A stretch of DNA of 64,000 nt from 4572-123 sp002084545 (GTDB lineage Bacteria > Desulfobacterota > Desulfobacteria > Desulfobacterales > 4572-123), in contig JAOZSJ010000003.1 of NCBI GenBank assembly GCA_029939715.1, positions 1 to 64,000 on the forward strand, read 5' to 3'. The notes beneath the pieces were generated by a model. That model had not been told where the DNA came from. It worked only from the letters and a program-made list of their open reading frames with translations, and searched no databases. The position numbers and the translations under genes are program-made. Position 1 is the stretch's first letter. The number at the start of each line of letters is the position of its first letter. Below are positions 12,401-27,400 of this stretch, in pieces.

Positions 12401-15400
12401 TGTTGACACCTGGGACTGGCTGTCGGTTTCAACAGTAATTTCAACACTGTCTGCTACAGCCCGGGTCAGTACGACCCTGTACCTGTCACTGCCCGTATAA
12501 AGGCCGGTATCGGCAAACTGATCATCTTCGCCAATCACCGTACCGGTTGTATGCTGGATCACCAGGACATCCGCGGTATCATTGTCTATTACCTGAGCCG
12601 TCACGCCTATAACCGCCAGGCCGTCATATTCGCCGCCGTCATCCGGAATTGCCCCCTGAATAACCGTATGCTGGATATTATAGTACCGCCGGCCTTCGGC
12701 AATCAGGTCTTCGGGAGCCGACACGGTCACGGTCTGGGGAATAAACCAGTTGGTCCGGTCAAACAGAAATGTGATACCGTCGCTGCTGCCGTTGAGTGCT
12801 ATACCGGCACTGCCCGCCTTTTCCTCGGACTCGGTGGGCCTTGCGGGCGTTGCCGTAACGCGTACGCTCTCTACTGGTGACCGGGTCAGAACGATCTGGT
12901 ACCGGGATTGAACAAGAGTTGCAAATCCGGCGGAAGTATCCTCAAAAACCCGAATCGGACCCTCAACCATATCAACGATGATACCTGCCTCGTCATTATC
13001 CACTACATTGGCGGAAACATCAGGGATGAACAGACCGTCAAAAATGGGATCATCGCTGAAGATGGTATGATCGATCAACCCGCTGTGTCCTTCAAGGTCA
13101 TTGCTCACAACGGTGATTGGATCGCCGTCGGTTCCTCCTGCAATATTAAAGGTGTCGCTGCCAAGTCCGCCTACAAGCTGGGTCTCCACATGCTCACTGG
13201 TGCCGGCCACATAGAACCGGTCGTTACCTTCCAGGGCATCCACCACGACCTTTTCAATGCCGTTATAGGTAACAAACAGGCCGCATCCCCAGACACCTTG
13301 ATCCGTCACAACAATATCATCTCCAAACTCGGTGCCCACGATTGTCAGCGTATCATACCCGTCGCCGCCGGCGACCCGCACCGGCGCGTTAACAACATAG
13401 GAGATAAAATCCGCGCCCTGCCCCCCGTTGATATTCGTATACGGGGCTTTGGGATCATTGGGGTCGACCTTTACAAAAGCCCTTACCCTGAAGGTATCGT
13501 CATCTTCCTCTCCGTAGAGGTACAACTCAGCCTTGTTGGCATATACTGTAAAACCGTCGTTTCCGATTCCGCCGTATAAGATTGTCGGAAAACTGATACC
13601 GTTGCTGAGATAGCCACGGGTGGTATGGGTGGTTTCAAACCAGTCATCTTCGGTGAGCCCGGCAGATCCATCCCGCGGAGACTTGAAGACCTGGCCTATC
13701 TGAAAGATATCGTCCCCGGCATCACCGTAAATAATGGTGGCGGAACTGTTGTCATCCAGGACAAAGGTATCATCTCCATCCCGGCCGAAAATTCTCAGGC
13801 TGCCGTTTATGTCCCCGTTATAATTGACCCTCTCAATGGATCCGTTTTCAACTGGATTGCGAAATTCATCAAGTTCGATGCAGGCAACCATATTCGGACG
13901 CATGAGAAAATAATCAGCCCTGTTCGTGCCGAAAATATCCAGCAGGTCGACATTCAGGTCATTTTCAGGAGTCTGGTCATATACATCGATCAATGCCGAC
14001 CCCTCGCCGGCCAGGCCTACCTGGTAATAATCACCGCCCGCCTGACCATGAAGGGTCAACGTGCCGCCGATACCGTTTTCATAGGTCTGATTCCCGGAAA
14101 TATTATAGTTGGCCCGCAGGATGTCATTGTTATCGCCGGCAAAAATTTCGGTGGCCCCTGCAATACTGCTTATGTTGATCGTGTCATCACCGCTCCCGGT
14201 ATGCAGGGTTGTGGACCAGGCATGGGTGCTTTCGACAAAAAGGTTGTCCTCACAGGAGCCGAGCCATACTTCCAGATCTTCGGCTCCAAAGTAGAAAACC
14301 GCCCCTTCCATGCCAAAACCCGTAAAGGATGTTTCCGTCAGAACTCCTGTCTGGCCCGCGGAATCATCAGCTCCGGAATTATCAATCCGGATATCATCCG
14401 CTCCCGTGCCGGTATTGACGGAAAGCGTGTAGCGGATATCCGCCAGTGTGTTTCCAAAAGGAAGCCCCGGTGACACGTCAACTTCATTTCCGATAAGAAC
14501 TGAGTCGTCTCCTGTATTTGTGTTGACGGAACTATCTGTATTCTCCGCGATACTGAGTATATTAAAGGTATCACTGCCGGTTCCAAGGGCAATGTTCAGA
14601 TCCTCAAGATTCCGATATCCGATTCCCGATGCCATATCAAGACCGGCAAGGAAACTGCTGCTCAACGTTCCGGTATTATCGTTTGTATCCCCTGAATCAT
14701 CGATATCCACCCGGTCGGTACCCGATCCGCCGTCAATATCAAGCAGGGCGTCTATACCGTCCACCCAGGGGTACCGGTTCTCATTTTCGTCCACCAGGAT
14801 GTCAGTCACATCCGTCGTATCATCACCACCGCCGGTATTAACGGCAGTGAATCCTGAAATCGTCCTCACGTAAACAGCGTCATCGCCGGCAGTCGTATTG
14901 ACTACGGACTGCCCTGTATGCGTGCTAATCAGGTCAATCGTGTCACTGCCGCTGCCGGTGGTGAATTCGACATATTCGAGATCGTCATACAGGATGTCAA
15001 AAGAGATGCCGCCACTGCTTGCAGCCGCGATACGGTAAAATGAATATTCAGTCTGAACCTGATCCGCATTTGTATAGTAGGCCTGCTCCCCGCCGAAGTA
15101 TAAAACAGGCTCGTTGCCAAGATAATATCTCGCATCTCCGGCACTGTATGTTGCAGGGCTCCAGCTTTCGATGAGGGCCGGATCACCGCCCGGGGCAAGT
15201 TCATAGACGATATCGCCCCTGCCGTGAAAAACAGGATCACCGGCTTTGTCAATGATCGTATCGGCAGTAAAAAGTATCACATTGTCGTCATCATCGAGGC
15301 GGATGCTGCCGTAGATGTCAAGGACTACCTGGCCGATTGCAACCTGTTCATCCCCGTAGTAGTATGCCGTCTCGCCGCCTTCATATGTCAGATGATTTCC

Positions 15401-18400
15401 ATTCCGGTCCAGCACCGGGTCACGGCGGTTATGAATCATTGCCTCGCCTGCAAGGTGTACAAACAGACTGCCGTCGCCGTTAAAAACCTGATTGCCCTGC
15501 TCATCAAGTACCGGCTCTCCGCCGAAATAACGGACAACATCACCTGCAAGATGCAAAACAGGATCGCCGGCCATGTGCACCAGCGCATCGCCGGCCTGAT
15601 GCAGAACGCGGTTACCGAACATATCCCGGACAACCTCGCCGGTAAAAGGATTCAAAACAGGATCACCGGCCTGGTAAACTTCTCCGGTATAGGGATCGAT
15701 CTGCGCGTCGCTTTCATAAAAAAGCGGCTCAAGTGTTTCAAAATCTACCTTCTGTTCTCCGCCGAAATACAACCTGGGATCGGCATCTATGTCACCCGCG
15801 TAATACAGCGGAAGTCCCTGGGCATCATACCGGTCCATGCCGGTTTCACAAGTGTCAAAGGATACGGAAAAATCGTCACCTTGCTCTGCGCCGTTAATAA
15901 TAAGGCTGTCGGCATAATCACCGGTTGTGATACGGTAATCCCTTGCAACAGTAAAATCCGACTTCTGGGTACGAAAAACGGGAATAACCGACGGGAGGTT
16001 AGCCTGGTCCGCTTCATCATCATACGCGTCAAGGGTTTTGTAACCGTTTGAATTGACATATAAGAAATCTCCGTTTTCAAAATCGGTTGCAAATGACGGG
16101 TTGCCGGTGTTTAGGAAAACTTTCCGAAACTCACCGTCAAGATATAAAGGACTGCCGGAGTGATCATCGGTAACCGTTATTACCGGCACTCCGGTATCGG
16201 TGAACACCGGATTTCCATCAACGTCAAAATAGAGCGGCAGCCCCCCGGCAGTTACAGTATCGATGGCCGGCACACCCGTATCAACAGTTGTTTCTTCATT
16301 GTTTTCATCAATGAAAAGCAGATTACCATCCCCATCCGTCCTTTGAATCCCTCTATTTTGGACACCGGTTTCCTGCACCCCCTTTTCATGGACAAGATCC
16401 TCATAGACAGCGCCATTGGGATCGATGACAACCGTATAAATTGCAAGTCTGTCGGTACCACTGCCGTCATCTTCTTCAAAAAGGATAGGGGCCAGCTCAG
16501 GCAGCTCATAATAAACCCTTTTACCTGCGGTATCGGTAAAATAAAGAGTTCCGGTGGGGGCTGAGTGAATAAATGCATCGGGAACATTATTCAGCAGTTC
16601 ATAATACTCATCCAGCTCCATGGAAAGAAATTGTGCATGCTCGGCCGCGGTAAGATGGCTGACTCTTTCATCGATATGATCATCGCCGAAAAATAGAATC
16701 CGGGCTGCCAGGTTATCCAGCATGCCGTTATCGGAAACATGGACACTGTCTTCACCGCTGCCGCCAAGAATTATGGTCTGATCACCTGTCTGTTCGATAA
16801 AAATCTCGTCATTGCCGGGTCCTGCGGCAATGAGCATCTCCATGCCTGCAAGCATCTCGCCATCGGATACAACATCCCGCCCATTGATATAGGCATAAGT
16901 GTCGGCCCGGGCCACTGCAAAAGAGTCATTCCCGTCGGCAAGCCTTATCTGCAGATCTTCAATGCCCTCCACTTCGATGCCGAAATACCTGACAGTATCC
17001 ACGCCCCGGCCATCGGGGAAACCGATCCCCTCAAGGCTCAAAAATGTATCATACAGGTACTTGCCGTCCTCATCGATTCCCTGTTCAAAAAGAGGATTGC
17101 CGTACTGGTCTTCACCGATCTGCTCCATACGGGAGGTGATTCTGTTGGCCAGGAGACCGGCCTCCGACGACCCCTCCTGGTTATGGATAATGAGTCTGTC
17201 ACCACTTGTTTCATACTGGTCCCCGCCATCTATCTTGAGGCGCCCGAGAATATTGGAAACATTATTATTCCCTTCGGCCCGAAAGGCAAACGGCGGCGGG
17301 TCCACCGTCACTTCAGGGGGCTGCACCGTCTTTGATCTGGGCTCGAGCCGGCCGATATAACAGGTGAGTTCCAGATCATGTACCGTTATTTCAACATATT
17401 CTTTGGACCAGAACCAGAAAGAGTCGTATTTGAATCGCCAGGAAATACCGGCATAGGCCATATCCGACGATGTAAATGCAAAATAGGGGTATGCATTCGA
17501 GATGCTCGCCATCAGGGCGCTGAAATAATGTTCCGCCGCCGCGTCCGGGGTATTAAAGGTAAAATCGGCAAGCTCAATCTCAAAGGTATAGCTTGCCAGG
17601 GACCATGTCATCGGCGTGTATACAAGTTCGGGCGGCAGATCGATTTCAAAGGCCGGCGGCTGATAGGTATAGGCCGGCGGGTCAAAAACAATCGGCGGCG
17701 GGTTGCCGCCCACATGAATCGTGTCATCTCCGCTGCCGCCCACAACCGTGGTTTCCACATTTTCATCGGAACTCAGGATATAGATTTCATCGGGTCCGCC
17801 GCCCCCGTCAACTTCAATGGATTCGATATTCGAAAAGTTGGTGATCCTGCCGGCACCGGCAATATAGGTATTGGTAATCACGAACGTATCGCCAATGGGA
17901 GTACCGATCACAACGATGGTATCGATGCCCGGGCCGCCGTTTATCTCCACCGGCGCATTCTGCAGGTAGTCGTAGCGGTTGACACCGGCACCGCCGAAAA
18001 GGGCCGCCAGGTTTGTCACTTCATCAGGATTGTCCGCGTTCTCCTTGAGCACCAGGAAGGTTTTAAGCAAAAATTTATCATTTCCCGAGCCGCCGTGCAG
18101 ATACAGCTTGGCCCGGTTGTGATTCACCTCCATGCGGTCGTTCTGGCCCTGCCCCATGACAAAAAGAGGTGCACTGTTGCCGTTTGTCATATTCTGAGTA
18201 TCCGCCACGGGAACGCCTTCGGGATATTCCAGGGTCCGGTTGCCCGTGTCCGGTATCAGGGGAACAGTACCGATGACAATTTCGTCATCACCGCTGCCCA
18301 TATTGATGATGGTCACAACTGCCGTGTCATTGGACAGGAACAGATCATTACCGGCGCGGCTGTTGACGGAAACACGGTCAATACGCCGGAAGGTAATGAT

Positions 18401-21400
18401 GTTGCTTTCATCGGCAGATCTGCTTTCAGCGGTAATCCGGCCGGTACGGAAGGCACCTGAGCCTGCGGCATCCAGTGTCATGATATCGGATTTGGATGTT
18501 CCGTTCACAATCAGTTCATCAAAACCGGAATCACCGGAATCGTCAATGCTGTATCGGGTTCCGCCGTCAGGGCTGATGTTTATGATAATGTATTCCCGCA
18601 GTCCCCCCTGCCCGCTTTCATTGCCCAGGTTGTCGATACTCACGGGGCCGGTCCAGGCACCGGCGGAAACAAAGGCACTGCCCACATAGATGGTATTATC
18701 CATATCGCCGACAACGATAACATTGCAGCTGTTGCCGCCGGTTATAAACGCTTCTTCAAAAATATTATCGATATCTTCGAAAATTGCACCTGCGGCAAAA
18801 TGATCACCGGTATCTCTTAATGTAAGATCGGGATCATCCTCCCTGACCCGTTCGGCCAGGTCAAAGGCCGTATCAGGGGCCTGTTTCAGAAAACTGCCGC
18901 CGGTATCACCCACTATGGTGCCGGTAACAAACCCTGTATCAAAAAGTGACATATCCCGGTCCTGAGCCTCAACCAGAATATCATATCCGCCTTCATCGAT
19001 GAATATATCAAGACCGTCGCCGCCGGTCACCCTGTCATTGCCCTCGCCGCTGTGCAGGATGTCGTTATAGGGTGTACCGACCAGTTCATCATTATCTCCG
19101 CCGCTGTGCAGTTCCAGTGCCGTAAGATCGGGGTAGTGCAGATTATCCGAACCGTCGGGGTCACCCATTCCCCCGAAATTAAGAATATCATCCCCGGCGC
19201 CGGTCCAAATTTCCAGAGCGTCCCCTTCAGACCGGACAGAACCGGAAAGTGCAAATTCCATTACCCCCACACGTGAAATCAGGACATCCTGCATCCAGGA
19301 GGAGCCGCCGGAACCTTCACCGGCATTTCCCAAGCGTCCCATGAAACTGTCATCGCCTGCACTTCCCATGACAATCAGTTTATCTGCAAAATTGTCGTCA
19401 TGGAAAACAATATCAGGCACCTCAACGCTGAATCGATCTTCTGTTGTAGAGCTGTCTCCATCCAGATCTTCGATCACCGTTTTTGTGCCTGCAACCTCCA
19501 TATGCTTTCCAAAATCAACAGAGAGTTTGGTCATACCTGATCCGACAAGATCCTGAGCCGTGATCACATCGGCACCTTCGCCGGCGTCAATGGCCAGTTC
19601 CCGGACCCCTCTTGCATAAATGTTTCCGCTGTTTAGAAATTCAACCAGGACCTGGTTTAATCCCGGTGTGGAAACCCTGAGATCATCATTTCCAGAAGTA
19701 CCCGTGATGACCAGATAATTATCATCGGCATCGGTATCATCCGCATCCACCGTGCTTCCAAGGTCGCCGGCCCCGAGCCGGATCAGGTCATTTCCGCTGC
19801 CGCTTGTAATGGTATTGATGCCGCCGCCGCCGGTTATTTCATCGTCACCGGTGCCGGCATTAATAATATCGTCTCCAGTGCTGCCCGTGATCTGATCGTT
19901 GCCGATACCGCCAAAAAGGCCGGCAAGGCCTGAGCCGGTGTGAATAATGTAATCATCGCCCGCATCACCGTTGATCACAACAGCACCGGAACATGAGGTT
20001 TCCAGATAATCGGCTCCGCTTCCGCCGTTGATGACGGCACTGGAATCGCCGTTATAGATAAGAATGTCCTCACCATCGCCGCCGTTTAATTCCACCGGGA
20101 CAAGAACGCCTTTCCTGATAAAAATACTGTCATTACCTGATCCTGCATCAGCATGGATACCCGTTACATGCTCATAGGTCCGGCTGCGGCCCATGGCACT
20201 TACCTTTATGGTGGCATCCGAAGCGGTCCCCCCCACCTGCTCCACGACATAGGCTTCATCTGGCTCATCTTCAGCCAGGTTCCGGTACTGCCCACGGGAG
20301 CCCATATTCAAATACAGTTCGCCGCCGCTCCAGCTTCTTGCCGCATCCTGAGAAGTGCCGGCATCACCGGCCAGCCAGACGGGCCTGGGCAGTTCGAGGT
20401 AGCCGATGGTAAAACGGGCCGTCTTTTTGACTTTAACAAACAGGATCTTGATCTTGACGGTGACACTCAGCTGGATCTTGACCCGGCCGGTTCCCTGGGC
20501 ACTGAAGGAAAAGCCGAGATCCAGACCGGCCAGGGTAATGCCAAACACCTTGGCCTTGACATGGGCCGATCCGGAAAGTTCAAAACGATAATATGAATTC
20601 CCGGTGGCATCGACAATGCTTTCGGATACAATATGGAAATGAAATCCACCGGAAAGACCGAAGGAACTGGAACCAAGGGTAAAATCTCCGTTCAGCCGGA
20701 TATCAAAATTCCCTCTCGAATCAAGGTATCCGCTGCTGTCAAGGGTGGCCAGCCCGAAAAAACTGATGTCCGCATGAAAATCAAAACGCCACTGTCCTCC
20801 ACTCACCAAGACACTGAAGCCTGCATCGAATTTCAGGATCTTGAGGATCTCAACGTGACCTGAAAGCGACAGGTAAAATGAGTTGGCGTCCACTCCCAGG
20901 CGACGGGTATTTGTGCTGTTAATGCTCAGCTTGCCGCTGCCCTCGATATCAAATACGGAGGAATTGGCCCCGGCATAAACATCCAGGTAAATGACTATAC
21001 CCGGATCGCTGCCCCCGTAAACACCGGCGCCGCCGCTTGCCCGGAAGCTAAGTCCGCCGATGGAAAATGACAATGAAAATTCAAGGGTGATTTCAGATTC
21101 CGCAATGACGATATCGAGAGTGCCGCTGCCCCTGGCAAAGCCCAGAAAATCAATACTGCCATCAATGTGGATACGGAGTCCCGGTGCAATCGAGTTGCTC
21201 CCGATGGTCTGCACGCTCCCGGTGGTATTGATTTCAAGCCAGGCATTGGCATAAAATGCCAGGCCGATATCTTCTCCAAATGCCAGATCAAGTTCAAGCT
21301 GGACATACATGACCAGGCCGGCACTGTTGATCCGCATACCGCCTTGTACCTGTATCGTTCCGATGGGATCCAGAGACAAAGCCGCATCCGCGGTGATCAC

Positions 21401-24400
21401 GAGTTCAGTCGGGGTGATTCTGAATAAAAAGCTTCCGTCAAAAACAAGGAGCTCCGCCACATTCAGATATCCTGCCATACTCAGTTCGATGCCTTCGGTG
21501 ATATTGATATCAACTGTTTTTTCACCGATGGAGCCGTCATCGAGAATGGCCGGGATGGAAACATTTTGCCAGGCGTTGGCATAGGTGTTGATCTCCAGCA
21601 GGAAATCACCGTCCAGTGTGATGCCCGGGATCACGTTGCTGTCAAGGGCCAGATGAACGTATCCGATAACCCCTGCGCCCGGATGATCCGGATCATCATT
21701 TTCAAGAAAAACCTTGAACAGAAGATCGCCTGAAAATGTGCCTAAAAATGATATATCGGTGCTGACCGTACCCATGACACTCAGGTAGGTACTGCCGGTG
21801 CCGGTACCGGCGGCAATCTGGATATAACCGGCAAGTGTAATCACATCACCGATGACAAGCTCTGCCTTGATGGTGGCCACAAGGTAGATTTCAGGTGCCC
21901 GGGCCTCATTTTTCCTGCCGTCCAGGCCTGGAGACGACTTGTATATCTCTATGGTTGTGGGATCGCCCGGTTCGAGCAGCGGCAGAAAGGACTGGGGAAT
22001 ATCAAAACTCTGATCCTGCATGGTTGTATTGAACATGACCGACACCGAACCCGATGCCCGGAACAGATTACCGATATCCGGCAGCCCGATGCCCGCCGAG
22101 GCCCCGACATGGAACATACCGGCCACGCCGGGGTTATCTCCGGATTGAAAACCGGTTACAACCACGAAAAGTCCCGTGGCCTCGCCAAATGTGATGGCCG
22201 CATCTCCGGCCCCCATGGAAAGTTCGGCAGTGGCAAATATCTCGAACCGGTCAGGGTTGATTTTTAGAAAAAACCCGCCGTTCATCCGGAACAGGTCCGT
22301 ATCCAGCCCGGGAGGCCGCAGCCTGACCTGACCTAATATCTCAACTGAAAATGTAAGGGGTGCAAGAACATATGTGCGGGTAAGGTCTTCGCCGTTTTCT
22401 CCAAAACCCGGCAGCGTGATGCTTTCGGTCTTTTCATAGAGCGTTGTGTTAATCTGCAATGTTCCGCTGCCGAACATGAAAATCCCGATCTGTTCGAGAA
22501 AATCAAAATTGGTCTGGACCGTCATGACGCCCCAGAACTGGGGTCCTTCGGTGAACAAATTATTCAGGTCCAGAACAAATTTGCCGGCAGAGGCGCCCAG
22601 AGTGCCGAGTTTGAACACCTTGAGTTCTCCGCCCAGGGTCAGTTCAAAGACTTTCCTGGCGATATCGATTTCAAGGACGACCTGCCCGGTCAATGACATC
22701 AGGGGTTCATCGAGAAAATCTGCGGCCCGCAGCTCAATACCGCCTCCGATCTCGATAAAAAATGATGCGGCCTGGGTAATAACCACCATGGATTCGGACG
22801 AGGCAATGCCGTAATTACCTGCATCGTCCATCCAGCTTTTCTCGGTAAAATGGATGGTGAGTATGCCGGTGTCGAACTGGTCTTCGAATGAATAACGGAA
22901 GGTATTTGTGCCTGCCAGTTCACCCGGTTGGGTAGGGGCCCCGTTTACTCTGACGTTTTCACCGTTCGCACCGGTAAGTGTAAATTCAGCACCTGGATCC
23001 ACGATGGATGAAAAATCCAGCGAATTTCCATTAACCGGAGTAAACGTGATTTCAATATATCCGCGGTCGTTAAGGACTTCACGGTCAACAGTCTCGCCGG
23101 CCATGGGGTCAGCCGGGGATGCCCGCGCTTCATCAACCCGGAATGATTCCGTTTCAGACAGGTTCACCATGCCGCTGGTATCGGCCCATGCACCGGCACT
23201 GTATTCAACCGTATATTCACCGGCATTAAGGGCAACCTCAAAAAAGTATCGGTATCTGTCCGTCAAAAAATCGTCTTCGACGTTTTCGCCCGTTGAAATA
23301 ATGATCCGTTCAGGACTCCCCCTTATAGGGACGATATTGCCGTCTGAATCCTTTACAACCAGTTCATCGCCGTCAATAGTATTATGATCAATCAGAAAGC
23401 CGTCGGTGGCCTTGAAGAGGATCGAGATAAAGCCTGCTGCATTGATTACATCTTTTCCGATAACACTGCCGTTACCAGGATCAGCCAGATCGGCCGTACT
23501 GCCCGCGGCGGTAAACATCATGGAAGATGAAATGTTGGATATACCGGCATCATCACACCATGTATTGTCAATAAACTGAACAGTCACTTCACCGGGCAGA
23601 AATTCGCCTGTAAAATAATACCGGAAAGTATTGTTCAGATCTTCGGGGATTTCAGTCAGATCCGCATAGGCGTCATCAACATCAACCACCTTGTCTACCT
23701 GCCCCTGGATGGAAACGCCGGAGGCACCCAGCCCGCTGACGCCAAATTCAGGACTCGAGTCAAAAATCGAATCCGTATCAAGGCTCTGTCCCGAACTCGG
23801 GAAAAATGTGACATCGAGATATCCGCGGTTGTTCAGCTGATGAATATCGATGCTTGATTTTCTGCCCGGATTGTTCAAAATGGCGGTGGCACCATCTACA
23901 ACAAAGGCAAGCATCAGGGTATTGTTCATTTCACCGGCGATGGTATTGCCGTTTGCCAGAACAATATCATCGGTCTTGAACGTGCCTGCATCAAAGAGCA
24001 GCTGTGCTTCACCGCAGGGAAATACAAAGGAACCCGATGCAATGGTATAGCGAAACCGGTTGGTTCCCGTCCGGATAATGGCTTCGATCATGGTTTCGCC
24101 TGCATTGGGAACCAGTTCGCTAAAGGTCATTATACCATTTTCCGTGATGGATACCACCGGCGCCGGTGCGCCATCAACGGAAACGCCGGCCCCGTTGACT
24201 GTCAGTTCAAACTCGCCGCTGCTGTCCAGAATCGATTGATAATCAAGGGTTGTACCGACAGGTGCCTCAAAAAGAACGTCGATATATTTATCCCGGCTGT
24301 TTATGACATTCACATCGATGCGATCGCCTGACGGGTCTACGATACTCGCAACGGGGATCAGATCGACGGGTTCCGATGCTTCAGTATCATCCACTACTTC

Positions 24401-27400
24401 AAACTGTACCTCTTCACCGGACGCATTCTTGAATCCCATCTTGAAATATCCGTATATGGACAGGAGCCTGAACTGTTCGGGAATATCGGCCAGAAAGTAG
24501 AGTTTGACCTCACCTGAGAACACATTGGCCAGATCCGCATACAGCTTACCGCTGATGCTGATGTTGTCGGCGGCGAAATTCAGCTTTCCGGCAACCAGGA
24601 ATTTGCCGTCCGTGCTGAGTTTTATCATAACCTCCCCGTTAAATACCTGTTGGGAGGTGTACAGGGAATAAATTTTTCCCCCGCCGGTGATGGTCATCGG
24701 CGAGGTAAATGCAGCCAGAAACCCCAGCCCGGGGGGCAGGCCCTTGGTGGCAACATACTGATTCAAGACCTGCTGTTTGATGGATGACAGCCACATTTCA
24801 GCGGTCATGTCCGTGGGCAGTCCGAATGCCGAGTTTCTCAGTTCAAAAGGATGATCGATGGACGGCAGTGACTGAAAGAATTCAACACCCGCTGAAAAAT
24901 CATTGATGGCCAGGCCCACATAGGGAATGGGCAGCGGAACCCCGCCGGGCACTTCCACATTGATAAAAACCCCAAGGGGGCCCAGTTCACTCAGGCCCAG
25001 GCGTATGGTAAGGCCCCCCAGTCCGGGCATGCTGAATCCGCCTTCGATGCCCATAAAGAAAATGCGGGCAGCAACCTCCGAGGTTGTGTCGAACGCTCCT
25101 ATAAGTTGATCATACGGATCGATCTTTAAAATACCGCCGACAAGTGCGGCCTTCAGCTCGCCCCCGAACATCTTGCCCTCAACACTGACCCCGATGGAGG
25201 CGATATCGATAATCGGGAATTCACCGTGCAAAAGCTTCATGGGGGCGATCTTGACACCTTCGACAGTACCGGAAAACTGCAATCCGGGAACACCCTGAAT
25301 GCTCTCTACGCTGGCCGACAGGGACAGTACAAAATCTTCGGGATGGCTCTGGATGTCATCCCACTGAATACCGATGGCATTGATGCGGATGGGCAGCCAG
25401 CTTGGCCATTTAAAGCTTTCACCGCCGGCAGCACCCACGCTGATAAACACACCGAATCCGGGTTTGGTAACAAAACTTCCGTCACCGAGGAAGGCAAAAT
25501 TCCGGGCTTCTCCGCCAAGGAGCAAAGAACCTATCCTGACCTCGGCGCCCACGGAAATAAAGGCCACCAGTTCCTCATCCGCTGCCGCCCCGGTGTCCAG
25601 CCTGAACCCGACGGCATTGATGGAAACCAGTGTGCCCAGCTTCACGGAGAGGGTATCGACTTCAAAGATAAAAGCGTCCACACGACCGTTGGTAAAGGTC
25701 AGCTCAAGGCGCAGGGCTTCATCATTGGCAGTGCCGTCGGAATTCATATCATCGGCACTGTTCCGGTCGGTGATCGAGGCCGATATCGGACGGCCCGGAA
25801 AAAATTCAGCACCGCCGGATGCAATATATATGGATCCGCTGAATTCAAATCGCTGACCGAAGGTAACCCCGAAATTGGTCACGCCGATGCGGATATCATC
25901 AAATTCGAGAATACTGCCCAGGCGGATCTTTTTGTCGTCGGATGTGACGGTTGTCCCATCCTGGGGTTCTTCACCGAAGCCGATCCCTATTTCGGCAACG
26001 CCTATCTGAAAACCATTCGGCCGGATCACAAGCCCCGGGATTTCGTCACCGGCGATTGTGGAATCAGGATCAAAAGGCATGATTCTGCCGCGAATACCCA
26101 GGGCGGGAAACAGAACAGTCACCGATTCGACCCGCAGAAGTTCCTGGTTCAAATAGGCACTGCGGGCATCGGGATAGGCATCCAGTGCATCGAGATAGGC
26201 CTCATATGCCTTGGGGTAGGCTTCCAGATCTTTGGTATATACTTCATACGCCTCTATATATGCGGCCCTTTCCTCCGGGGTTGCGGACTGCCCCGGGTCA
26301 ACAGGCTCCGTGGGAAAAACCGGTTCCTCGGGAATTGACGGCGCCGGGTCGAAATTAATAACAATTCCTTCTGCCTCGATCTCCACCACTCCGGGTATTA
26401 CCACATCAAGTGCGGCAACACGAAACCCGAAGCTGCCCGGCACTTCAACACGTACTCCGCTGAAATCGCCGCTGAGTATACCGAGCAGACCAAACACATC
26501 AACGCCTATATCGAACGTGCCCAGAACACCAACCAGATCCGCCGTGATGCCGCTGCTCTCCTGCTGCTCCGTGGACTGTGTTGTGGTGCCGCCGGCATTG
26601 GAATTGCCGCCAAAAGCAAGCGTTGCCCGGTCAACGCCTATGCCGATGGTAAGCATCAGTATGCCGTCTTTAAAACCTATGTCCTCGATGCCCACATGAG
26701 GTCCCTGCAGCACAAGCGGTCCCAGTTTAATGGATTTTTCCGATTTAGCCTGGCCCGCGGCCGTCGCACTTAGCGTAAAGCGCTCTGTTGCGGCCGTGTT
26801 GGCCGTCCCATCCTCGGTACTGAAGGTGTTGGGCCGGAAACTCACGGTTATTTCACCATCCTTGAAAAGATCGATGGTGTTGGCGGTGTTGGCATCCTTC
26901 AGATAATATCGGTATGTCGTGCCGGAGATAAGCTGCGGTCTGCCGACAATGTCAGGGATACCGCCGGTGCCCTGAATCAGTTTCACATCGCCTGTGCCAG
27001 TACCTGCCAGGCTGATTTCATCACCGTCAATACTATTTGTATTAAGAGGACTGTCGCTGCGGCTTGTAAAGGTAACGTCGATATAGCGCTTTGCGTTCAG
27101 GGACTCGGCAGACAGCACCGCACCGTTGGCGGGATTGGTAAGGGTGGCACCTGGTGCGGGCGGCAAAAGCTCTCCCGAGGCATTCCTGTTCACAAGGCTG
27201 AAACGCTCTGTCTCCGCAAAATTGGCATTACCATCGGCATCATACCAGGATCCGGCAATAAAACCGAGCTCAACATCACCCGACCGGGCAAAGCTGCCTG
27301 TAATGGTGTAACGATACGTATTGGGAAATCCGTCTGCAACCTTTTCCGGGCGGCCGTTCACCGTAATGCCGGATATGGGCTGATTGTTCATGAGCAGCAT

